From: Arthrobacter roseus
GTDB lineage: Bacteria; Actinomycetota; Actinomycetes; Actinomycetales; Micrococcaceae
Direction: 5' to 3'
Assembly: GCF_016907875.1 (NCBI RefSeq)
Contig: NZ_JAFBCU010000001.1
Coordinates: 1,674,001 to 1,738,000, forward strand
Length of the DNA stretch: 64,000 nucleotides
Part shown: positions 9,677 through 16,485 of the stretch, piece by piece
Layout: every line of letters begins with the position of its first letter
How positions within the stretch are numbered: position 1 is the stretch's first letter
Position numbers and translations under genes: made by a program
The notes under the pieces: generated by a model
Told to the model about the DNA's origin: nothing
The model's database searches: none
Seen by the model: the letters and a program-made list of their open reading frames with translations, nothing else

Positions 9677-9693
9677 ATACCCTGCCGGGGTAT
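9677..9693. promoter_or_regulatory. CsoR/CstR-type operator 2
   Basis: ATACCCTGCCGGGGTAT is a 17-bp inverted repeat with perfect 6-bp arms ATACCC/GGGTAT. It closely resembles the copper operator of the Bacillus subtilis copZA promoter as I recall it. It lies 125 bp upstream of the nuoA-like gene and 150 bp after operator 1. A pair of such sites flanking about 130 bp often marks regulated or divergent promoters. Which sensor binds here is unknown, because no CsoR-family gene is in the window. Confidence 0.65.
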
Positions 9694-9744
9694 CGTAGGT
9701 AAAGAATCATCTTCAAACTGTGGGGATCTTGTACCGATCACCCA

Positions 9745-9759
9745 GTTGTTGCGAACAAC
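9745..9759. promoter_or_regulatory. inverted repeat before the nuo-like operon
   Basis: GTTGTT-GCG-AACAAC is a perfect 6-bp inverted repeat with a 3-bp spacer, about 60 bp before the nuoA start. A -10-like CATAAT follows at 9761, with no clear -35 at the right distance. It could be a repressor site or part of the promoter; the evidence is symmetry and position only. Confidence 0.35.
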
Positions 9760-9817
9760 GCATAATGATCAATATTGGTCGAAAGTTTTCACCTCCACAG
9801 CGTAGGAGAGGAAATCG

Positions 9818-10168
9818 ATGTCCCCTTATACGAGTGTGTTCGTCGTCGTTGGCGTGTGTCTGGCGGCGATTGGTGCCTTGTATCTGCTTGGCCGTGCGAT
9901 CTCCGTATCGCAGCAAGTCATCGAGGTGCTTCCGTTCCATTCGGGATGGATGCCCCGTGAACACGCGTTGTCCCGTTATCACGCCCGTTGGTACCCCATG
10001 ACGCTGGTGTTTCTTGCTTTCGATGTGGAGATGCTGTTCATGTATCCGTGGGCCGTGGTTGTGGGGCAGATGGGAGCTGAAGCGGTCATCGAGATGTTCG
10101 TATTCCTCGGCGTGCTCCTCGCTGGAGTCATCTGGGCTTGGCGCGAAGGTACCTTCCGATGGGTTTGA
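9818..10168 (+). CDS. NADH-quinone oxidoreductase subunit A homologue
   Basis: A 116-residue membrane protein with three hydrophobic segments. It retains the NuoA loop and second-helix signature: FHSGWMPREHALSRYHARWY, then FLAFDVEMLFMYPWA with the conserved acidic pair. It departs from standard NuoA where the usual YECG before the loop reads PFHSG, so the reactive loop cysteine is gone. An AGGAGAGG Shine-Dalgarno at about 9806-9813 fixes the start. It is the first gene of an eight-gene operon whose genes mostly overlap. In complex I, NuoA sits at the junction of membrane arm and quinone site. Confidence 0.88.
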   Translation: MSPYTSVFVVVGVCLAAIGALYLLGRAISVSQQVIEVLPFHSGWMPREHALSRYHARWYPMTLVFLAFDVEMLFMYPWAVVVGQMGAEAVIEMFVFLGVLLAGVIWAWREGTFRWV

Positions 10169-11262
10169 ACCTGACCATGTCCCGTCTTGCCACAAGCCGT
10201 GTTCATGTCCTCATCCTCGAAATTCCAGGTCTTCCGATAGTGCGCATGCACGTTGAGGCTGCCATTACGGCCCGGGGATGGGTTTTGGCAGAGTCCCCTG
10301 CGGATGCAGACGTCCTGCTGGTGGTCGGTGAGGCCACAGGCACTTTCGCGGCCATCGCCGACCGTGTCTGGAACCAAATCCCTGGACCCCGCCACCGCAC
10401 CTCCGTGACTGCGGCCGACGCTATATCCGGGATTCTCGACATGATCCCTGCCGTTCTGGGTGACCAGCAGAGTCAAATCCTCGACGCCCGAGGACGCCCT
10501 CAGCACGTCACGGAGGAGGCCACCGAGTTGAACCACGACGTAGGCGGCGAACCTTCCGGTGACGGAAGTGCAGGCATGGACATGGAAATGGACGACATGG
10601 ATATGGATATGTCCGGTCCCGCCGGCATCCCGCTCGCCAGCGGTGACGACAGTGACCGCGACGGCCTGGAAATGGACATCATTCACCTCACACTGGGCCC
10701 GGTCCTGCCAAACTGGCCGGCCGGGCTGGTGGTGCATTGCACCTTGCACGGTGACGTCATCGGGGGCGCGGCCATCGAATTTCTTCCCGGCATTGAGACT
10801 GTCGGGCCTCCGGCCGGGCCGCAGACCGCGTCAGCGGTGCGGGCTGCAGTGCTCTGCGATGCCGCCGGTCACCTGCTCGCCATCGCCGGGTGGGAGCCCG
10901 CTGCGGCAAAAATCCATCGGATCCGCGACGGGCTCCTCACCGGAACCGGCCATGAGCAGCTGGCAGAAAGATTGCACCGGGTGACGAGGCAGCTGACCCG
11001 TTCGCGCACCCTGCGTTGGTCCCTGGCAGGCATTCCCAAAACCGGCGAAGTTGATGCGCGCGAGCTGCTTTTGGGCTGGCTCCAAACCGCCGCCGCATTG
11101 CTGGTTGACGAGCAGGTCCGGCCGGACGGTTCCAGCTGGCCAGAGACCATCGATGACATCCGGAGCGCATTGATTGGCCAGGAACTCTCCGTAGCGCGGT
11201 TGCTTGTCGCGTGCATCGAGCCGTCCCGGATCAGCGAGCTGAGCAGGGCGGTCCATGGATAG
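10159..11262 (+). CDS. cysteine-poor NuoB/NuoD-like fusion with Met/Asp-rich linker
   Basis: A 367-residue protein that I cannot assign to a named family. Residues ~10-110 follow the small-subunit (NuoB/hydrogenase small subunit) pattern: SPADADVLLVVGEATGTF corresponds to the family's sPRqADvliVaGtvT, and VWNQIPGPR to yeQMPePk. The cysteines that bind cluster N2 are absent; where a C-x-x-C type motif would lie the sequence reads EIPGLP. Residues ~140-152 are MDMEMDDMDMDM, a likely metal-binding or flexible linker. Residues ~172-367 resemble a degenerate NuoD: HLTLGPVLPNWPAGLVV, then HLLAIAGWEPAAAKIHRIR. The ATG at 10159 has GAAGGT nine bases upstream; a TTG at 10138 and an ATG at 10177 are alternatives. 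It overlaps nuoA and the nuoH homologue. It may act as a structural cap of the membrane arm; this is inference. Confidence 0.6.
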   Translation: MGLNLTMSRLATSRVHVLILEIPGLPIVRMHVEAAITARGWVLAESPADADVLLVVGEATGTFAAIADRVWNQIPGPRHRTSVTAADAISGILDMIPAVLGDQQSQILDARGRPQHVTEEATELNHDVGGEPSGDGSAGMDMEMDDMDMDMSGPAGIPLASGDDSDRDGLEMDIIHLTLGPVLPNWPAGLVVHCTLHGDVIGGAAIEFLPGIETVGPPAGPQTASAVRAAVLCDAAGHLLAIAGWEPAAAKIHRIRDGLLTGTGHEQLAERLHRVTRQLTRSRTLRWSLAGIPKTGEVDARELLLGWLQTAAALLVDEQVRPDGSSWPETIDDIRSALIGQELSVARLLVACIEPSRISELSRAVHG

Positions 11263-12193
11263 CGTCAATGGCGCCTTATGGATGTTCATTCTTCCGTTCG
11301 GATTGGCTGCGGCCGCGCTATTGGCCGCAGCGGCCAACGCCGCCCTGGACAGCCGTGCCCGAGGGTTGACCATGACAGCCGGCTTGTTCGCTCCGATTCG
11401 GGAGGGCGCGCGGCTGCTGCGCCAACAACGGCGAACCCTGCCTGGGGCAGACAGTCTCTTGTGGCGGATCGGTGGGGCCGGGCTTGTCATCGCGGCCGTG
11501 CTGAAGGTCCTGGTGATCCCATTTGGCGGCTTCACCTTCGCGGACCTGCCGGTGGGGCTGGTCTGGTTCAACGCCATGGACGTGCTGCTCTGGGCACTGT
11601 GGTGGCTTCTGGGGTGGGGTGCGAACAGTGCTTGGTCGCTCGTTGGCGGCTATCGTTTCCTGGCCCAGGCACTGTCATATGAGCTGCCGCTGATGTTCGC
11701 ACTGACCGCACCGGCGGTTGGTGCCGGAAGCCTGCGCCTGATGGACATTCAGAACGCCCAGAGCGGTTTGTGGTTTGTGGTCTGGATGCCCGTCGCGTTT
11801 TTGGTCTTTGCGGCATCCGTGGTGGCGTTCTCTTCGTGGGGCCCGTTCCAGACCGCCACCGGAGGGGATGCAGCCGGTGGCGTGATCGGCGAGCTCAGCG
11901 GCGTAGACAGACTCGTGGTCCTGGCAGGGCGCTACATGATCTTGGTTGCGGGCGCAGCGTTTTCCGTACCGCTGTTTTTTGGCGGCGGCAGTGGACCGTG
12001 GCTTCCGGCTGGTGTGTGGGTGGTCGTGAAGACGCTGGTCGTCGTCGCCGTGTTGCTCACTGTGCGTAGGCTGTTCCCAACTCTGCGGCCGGAGCGCCTT
12101 GCGGAGATCGCTTTGGTGCTGATTATGCCTCTGGTCCTCGTCCAGGTGGCTGTTGCTGCCGTCATCGTGGCCGTGAATGGAGGGGCCCTGTGA
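11255..12193 (+). CDS. NuoH-like membrane subunit, divergent
   Basis: A 312-residue polytopic protein with about eight transmembrane segments. The NuoH core motif GGYRFLAQALSYELPL is clear at about residues 130-145, so the family call is firm. It departs where NuoH builds the quinone chamber: the acidic loop that normally reads FDLPEAE.ELV.GY.TEYS is here FQTATGGDAAGGVIGELSG. The N-terminal ER..gR.Q.R.GPN region is replaced by an arginine-rich stretch without GPN. It overlaps both neighbours. Known family role: the membrane anchor that couples the quinone site to the antiporter-like subunits. Whether any quinone site remains is doubtful. Confidence 0.85.
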   Translation: MDSVNGALWMFILPFGLAAAALLAAAANAALDSRARGLTMTAGLFAPIREGARLLRQQRRTLPGADSLLWRIGGAGLVIAAVLKVLVIPFGGFTFADLPVGLVWFNAMDVLLWALWWLLGWGANSAWSLVGGYRFLAQALSYELPLMFALTAPAVGAGSLRLMDIQNAQSGLWFVVWMPVAFLVFAASVVAFSSWGPFQTATGGDAAGGVIGELSGVDRLVVLAGRYMILVAGAAFSVPLFFGGGSGPWLPAGVWVVVKTLVVVAVLLTVRRLFPTLRPERLAEIALVLIMPLVLVQVAVAAVIVAVNGGAL

Positions 12194-12771
12194 TTTCTGC
12201 CGTCTTGTTTTGGTTCCTCTCAGTTCTGGCCGTTGCGAGCGCAGCGGCCGTGTTCATCGTCAATTCGATGGCCCGAGCGTCCTATGCCTTAGCTGTTTCC
12301 TTCATCGCCGTCGGCGCGATCATAGTCCAGCTGCACCTGGACTATATCGGGGTGATCACCATTTTGATGATGGTGATGGAGATGGCGATCATGGCCGTGT
12401 TCATGGTGATGTACATGGGGATGAATCCGGCGCTGATGCCGATGGACATGACCCACAACAAACACCGGTCCGCCGTGATCGCGGTGGTCGTGTTCATCAT
12501 CCTGGCAGCCGGAGCGCTGTTGATTCCGTGGCCCGAACGGACGGAGGTGCCGACCGGGAACGTGACGGCATCGCTGGGGGAGGCCCTGATGGGATCGAAG
12601 ATGCTGGTGATGTTGACAATCAGTCCGGTGCTGTTCGCCACGATCGTAGCCTCCCTAGTGCTGACAAATCCGCGGGGTCGCTACGACCGGCGCGGGGATA
12701 ACCTCGACCGGCGAGGCGCCGACGGACGGTCCGAGCCCGAGGACCCGATCCGGGGAGGACTGGGTCGATGA
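12190..12771 (+). CDS. NuoJ-like membrane subunit
   Basis: A 193-residue protein with five hydrophobic segments in the NuoJ pattern. The region DYIGVITILMMVMEMAIMAV corresponds to the third helix of NuoJ (usually YvGAi.vLflFvim). It is strikingly rich in methionine, continuing through YMGMNPALMPMDMTHNKH. The last ~40 residues are a charged cytoplasmic tail (RGRYDRRGDNLDRRGADGR). Start and stop overlap the neighbouring genes (ATGA at 12768). Complex I NuoJ lies between NuoA/H and NuoK. The assignment rests on topology, order and the helix motif. Confidence 0.82.
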   Translation: MISAVLFWFLSVLAVASAAAVFIVNSMARASYALAVSFIAVGAIIVQLHLDYIGVITILMMVMEMAIMAVFMVMYMGMNPALMPMDMTHNKHRSAVIAVVVFIILAAGALLIPWPERTEVPTGNVTASLGEALMGSKMLVMLTISPVLFATIVASLVLTNPRGRYDRRGDNLDRRGADGRSEPEDPIRGGLGR

Positions 12772-13070
12772 CTCTGCAACTGGTGCTGCTGATTGCAGCC
12801 GCGTTATTCGCTATCGGTCTCTACGGTGCACTGTCCCAACAGGTCGTCGTGATGGTGATGATGGGCATCGAAGTGATGATCAACGGTGTACTCCTGGCCG
12901 GTGGGGCCCTCTGGTTTTTCCTTGCCCCGACGCCGGATGGTCAGACGCTGCTGCTGGTGATCCTCGCGGCGATGACGGTGGAAATGGCGATGGGCTTCGC
13001 TGTCGCTACAGTGATCCACCGGTCCAGGAATTCCGATATGACCGATGCTGCCACGGAGTTGCACGGATGA
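12768..13070 (+). CDS. NuoK-like subunit
   Basis: A 100-residue protein with three transmembrane helices, the normal size for NuoK (MrpC/MnhC-like). The two membrane glutamates needed for coupling in NuoK are present: MGIEVMINGVLL in helix two and MTVEMAMGFAVA in helix three. It overlaps both neighbours by ATGA. Retention of both glutamates suggests that this part of the proton path is still under selection. Confidence 0.88.
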   Translation: MTLQLVLLIAAALFAIGLYGALSQQVVVMVMMGIEVMINGVLLAGGALWFFLAPTPDGQTLLLVILAAMTVEMAMGFAVATVIHRSRNSDMTDAATELHG

Positions 13071-14992
13071 CGACGGCGCTCCTGTCCGCCATCGGCTTGC
13101 CCGCCGCTGCAGGCGTTCTTCTCCTGCTCGCTGGCCGCCAGATCGGCCGCGGAGCCCGCGCACTGTCTATCACTATCGCAAGCCTCACCCTCGCAGCGGC
13201 GGTTGCCGCCGCGGTGACGGCGCCGGCCGTGGTTCTACCGTTCGTTTCGCCGGATGGCGCAGCTCTGGCTGTTAACGGCCAGGGCGCGGTCCTGCTGCCA
13301 ACGGTGGCCGCGGTGGTCCTGCTTGTGCTTCTTTTCGCCTCCGCCGAAGGCCTTCGACCAGCCGCCCGATTCCATGGGCTCATGCTCTTGTTCACCGCCG
13401 CGGTGATGGTCACCATCACGGCAACGTCGTTGCCTGCGTTGCTCGCGGCTTGGGAGATCATGGGCGCCACTTCCTATGCCTTGATCGGATTCCGCTGGCA
13501 GGAAGCACCCACCATGCCGGCGGGCCTGGTGGCGTTCGCCGTGACCCGTGCTGCGGATCTGGGTCTCTACGCCGCCGCCGGGGCCGCCGTCATCGCCGGG
13601 GCTGGCTGGCGCCTGGACGAACTCGCTGCCGCAGAGAGCCCATGGCTGCACGTCATCGCCGCGGGCGTGCTCATCGCGGGACTGGGAAAGGCGGCGCAAC
13701 TGCCGTTCAGCTTCTGGCTGTCTCGTGCCATGGAAGGGCCAGGCCCCGTTAGCGCGCTGCTGCACTCCGCCGCGATGGTCGCAATGGGGGGATACCTCCT
13801 GCTTCGACTAGAGCCGCTGCTGCTGGCCTCCGGCTGGGCCGGTCCCGTGGCAGCATGGATCGGCGCCGCAACTGCGATCGTGCTCGGAATCGTCGCGCTA
13901 AACCAAACCGATCTCAAACAGCTACTCGCCGCCTCGACGGCCGCTCAACTCGGTTTCGTCGTTCTGGCTGCCGGGCTGGGAGCCACCGCGGGCGGCACGG
14001 CGCAGCTGGTCGCGCACGCCGCTACCAAGGCGCTGCTTTTCCTTGTCGCCGGGGCGTGGCTTACCGCCGTGGGCTCGAAGCAGTTTCCTGCGCTGCGCGG
14101 CATTGGCAAACGCTGGCCTCTGGCAGGGGCTACCTTCCTGCTCGGGGCGCTGTCCCTTGCCGGGTTGCCGCCGCTGTCGCTGTGGTGGGCAAAAGACGCC
14201 ATCCTCGCCGTCGCCCTGCGCAGTAATCCTTCCCTCTATGCGGCGGGTCTTATTGGTGCCGCATTGGCCGCCGCCTATTCAGCGAAGATGATTGCCGTTG
14301 TCTGGGCCGCGCCGTCCCGGCTGGAACGAGCGGACATTGAACGAAGACTGTGGGATACGGAACAGCCGGGCACCCACTACATTTCCCCGGCAGTCACCGT
14401 TCCCTTGATCGTCCTGGCCGTCGCGGCGGCCGTGCTCGGCGTTCTTGCCGTGCCGGGTTTGTCCGAGTCGTTTCGGGCGCTGCTGAACGCTCAGTCGGAG
14501 GCCGAAAGCACTGCTTGGGAACTGGTGGCTTCCGCGGTGATCGCCATTGTTGTGGTTGTTCTCGTGTTTCGCCGCGGTACGCCGCGCTTCGCAGCAGCTA
14601 AGGGCTGGTTCGGGCTTGAACGGATCGCGAGGTCGGTGCTGGTGCGTCCCATGTTCCGCACTGGGGAGGCGCTGGTACGCGTCGATGAGCACCTCAATGC
14701 TGCGGTCATCGGCTCCGGCCGTTTGCTGGAGCGTGCCGCCGCGGGAGCAGGATTACTCGATGAGCGCGTCAACGCCGTGGTTCACGATTCGAGCCAGGTA
14801 ATGGACGGGGTTGCCGCGGGAACGAACGTGCTGGATCGTGCCGTGAGCCGCATGCTCGGGCTCATCACACGCGGCACGGCCTCGCTTGGCCGGCTGGCCC
14901 GGAGAGCGCAGACCGGTGCTATCGCTGATTATTATGCCGGTGCCGCTGTTGTCACCGTCGCCGCATTTATCCTTCTGATCGTCGTGAGGTAA
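13067..14992 (+). CDS. NuoL-like antiporter subunit
   Basis: A 641-residue multipass subunit. Conserved antiporter-domain elements are present: LAAWEIMGATSYALIGF (helix 5 glutamate), LGKAAQLPFSFWLSRAMEG (helix 7 lysine), GPVSALLHSAAMVAMGGYLL, NQTDLKQLLAASTAAQLGF, HAATKALLFLVAGAWL and SLWWAKDAILA (helix 12 lysine). The C-terminal ~110 residues hold amphipathic segments with recurring GxxLL[ED]R-type units before a last hydrophobic helix, in the place where NuoL has its lateral helix. It starts inside the nuoK stop codon and ends five bases before the nuoM start. Expected role: the distal proton-translocating subunit. Confidence 0.92.
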   Translation: MTTALLSAIGLPAAAGVLLLLAGRQIGRGARALSITIASLTLAAAVAAAVTAPAVVLPFVSPDGAALAVNGQGAVLLPTVAAVVLLVLLFASAEGLRPAARFHGLMLLFTAAVMVTITATSLPALLAAWEIMGATSYALIGFRWQEAPTMPAGLVAFAVTRAADLGLYAAAGAAVIAGAGWRLDELAAAESPWLHVIAAGVLIAGLGKAAQLPFSFWLSRAMEGPGPVSALLHSAAMVAMGGYLLLRLEPLLLASGWAGPVAAWIGAATAIVLGIVALNQTDLKQLLAASTAAQLGFVVLAAGLGATAGGTAQLVAHAATKALLFLVAGAWLTAVGSKQFPALRGIGKRWPLAGATFLLGALSLAGLPPLSLWWAKDAILAVALRSNPSLYAAGLIGAALAAAYSAKMIAVVWAAPSRLERADIERRLWDTEQPGTHYISPAVTVPLIVLAVAAAVLGVLAVPGLSESFRALLNAQSEAESTAWELVASAVIAIVVVVLVFRRGTPRFAAAKGWFGLERIARSVLVRPMFRTGEALVRVDEHLNAAVIGSGRLLERAAAGAGLLDERVNAVVHDSSQVMDGVAAGTNVLDRAVSRMLGLITRGTASLGRLARRAQTGAIADYYAGAAVVTVAAFILLIVVR

Positions 14993-14997
14993 CTACA

Positions 14998-16485
14998 GTG
15001 CTCAGTATCATCCTTTTCTTTCCCGTCATTGTCGGTGCCGCCCTGGCCCTCTGGCGCGGTCTGCCGGCCAGGGCAGCCGGACTGGTATGGCTGGCAGCGA
15101 CGCTCATTGACCTGGCTTTGCTGATCGTCCTCACCTTTACAGCTGATGCGGGGGCGAATGGTCTGAAGGCCGAGGAACGCGTGAACTGGATGCCGCAGCT
15201 GGGCAGCAGCTACCACCTCGGCGTCGACGGGCTCTCGCTGCCCCTGTTGCTGCTTGCCGATGTCATCTTCGTGGTCTGCGCTATCTGGTCCTTGCGCGAG
15301 AGTGACCGGCCGCGACCGCAGGCAGCACTGTTCCTTTTCCTGCAAACGACCTGTCTTGGCCTGTTCGCTGCACAAGACCTGATCCTGTTCTTCGTTTTCT
15401 TCGACCTCTCGATCGTCGGCATGTACTTCGTCATCGCTGGGTGGGGGCACGGCAATCCCCGCCGTTCGGCGCTGATGTTCTTTATCTACACCTTTCTTGG
15501 CTCCCTCGCCCTGTTGCTCGGGTTCATTGGTCTCTATCTCGGGGCGGATCCGCATACTTTCGACATGGTCGAACTATCCCAACGGGGCGCCTTCACCGGT
15601 TCGCCGGTCGCGGCGGGCTTCGTGCTGGCAGCGATCGTGCTCGGCCTGGCCGTCAAGACACCCACCTTCCCATTTCACTCTTGGCTGGCACCGGCCCATA
15701 CCGACGCGCCAACCATCGGATCGGTCGTCTTGGCCAGTCTGCTGCTGAAAATGGGCACCTACGGCTTTGTTCGGATTGCCATGCCCATGCTGCCCGACGC
15801 TTGGCGAAGTTGGGCATGGGTGATCGTCATCTTGGGCATCGTTGCGGTCATCTTCGGCGCCCTCGTCGCGCTCGTGCAAACCAATATCAAGAGAATGATC
15901 GCTTTCACCTCCATCAACCACATGGGCTACGTGATCCTCGCCGTCGGTGCCGCCGGCGTCGTGGGACGCAATACCGCCGAGGCGCAGCAGCTTGCCATCG
16001 CCGGGGCGGTGACCCAGATGGTTTCCCACGGACTCATCACCGGCGCCCTGTTCCTGCTCGCCGGAGTGTTTTACGACCGCACCGGTTCCTATGATCTGGG
16101 TCAATACGGCGGACTAGCCGGCCCCGCGCCAAGATTTGCCGGCTTCTTCGCCGTCGCCGCATTCGCCTCGCTTGGGCTGCCAGGGTTCAGCGGCTTTATC
16201 GCCGAATTCCAAATCTTTACCGGCAGCATCGGTACAGTCCCGTGGGCGCTCATCGCCCTGCCGGGCATCCTCATCACCGCTGTTCTGTTCCTGCGCGCCT
16301 TCCAGCGCGTGTTCACCGGAGAAACGAAAGGCCTCTCGGTCGGTTTCGCCGACCTCCACCTCCGGGAAACCATGGCACTGACGGTGCTGATGGCGCTGGT
16401 TGTGCTCATCGGCGTCGTTCCCGGACCGCTTCTGGCCATGATTGAACCAGCAGCCGAACTCCTCGTCGGGAACCTGCAACCGTGA
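14998..16485 (+). CDS. NuoM-like antiporter subunit
   Basis: A 495-residue homologue with about 14 helices and a GTG start. It keeps LILFFVFFDLSIVGMYFVIA, where the usual helix 5 glutamate is aspartate. It also keeps AVKTPTFPFHSWLAPAHTDA, APTIGSVVLASLLLKMGTYG, VQTNIKRMIAFTSINHMGYV and LPGFSGFIAEFQIFTG with the helix 12 glutamate. This is the best preserved subunit of the operon. In complex I it is one of three proton-pumping antiporter subunits. GTGA overlaps the nuoN start. Confidence 0.93.
   Translation: MLSIILFFPVIVGAALALWRGLPARAAGLVWLAATLIDLALLIVLTFTADAGANGLKAEERVNWMPQLGSSYHLGVDGLSLPLLLLADVIFVVCAIWSLRESDRPRPQAALFLFLQTTCLGLFAAQDLILFFVFFDLSIVGMYFVIAGWGHGNPRRSALMFFIYTFLGSLALLLGFIGLYLGADPHTFDMVELSQRGAFTGSPVAAGFVLAAIVLGLAVKTPTFPFHSWLAPAHTDAPTIGSVVLASLLLKMGTYGFVRIAMPMLPDAWRSWAWVIVILGIVAVIFGALVALVQTNIKRMIAFTSINHMGYVILAVGAAGVVGRNTAEAQQLAIAGAVTQMVSHGLITGALFLLAGVFYDRTGSYDLGQYGGLAGPAPRFAGFFAVAAFASLGLPGFSGFIAEFQIFTGSIGTVPWALIALPGILITAVLFLRAFQRVFTGETKGLSVGFADLHLRETMALTVLMALVVLIGVVPGPLLAMIEPAAELLVGNLQP

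Noticed and set aside
8518-9720. Possible transposase or other gene remnants in the gene-poor stretch
   Set aside because: Peptides such as those from 8964-9200 and 9423-9716 on the minus strand look vaguely protein-like, but no motif, inverted repeat or target duplication supports a call.
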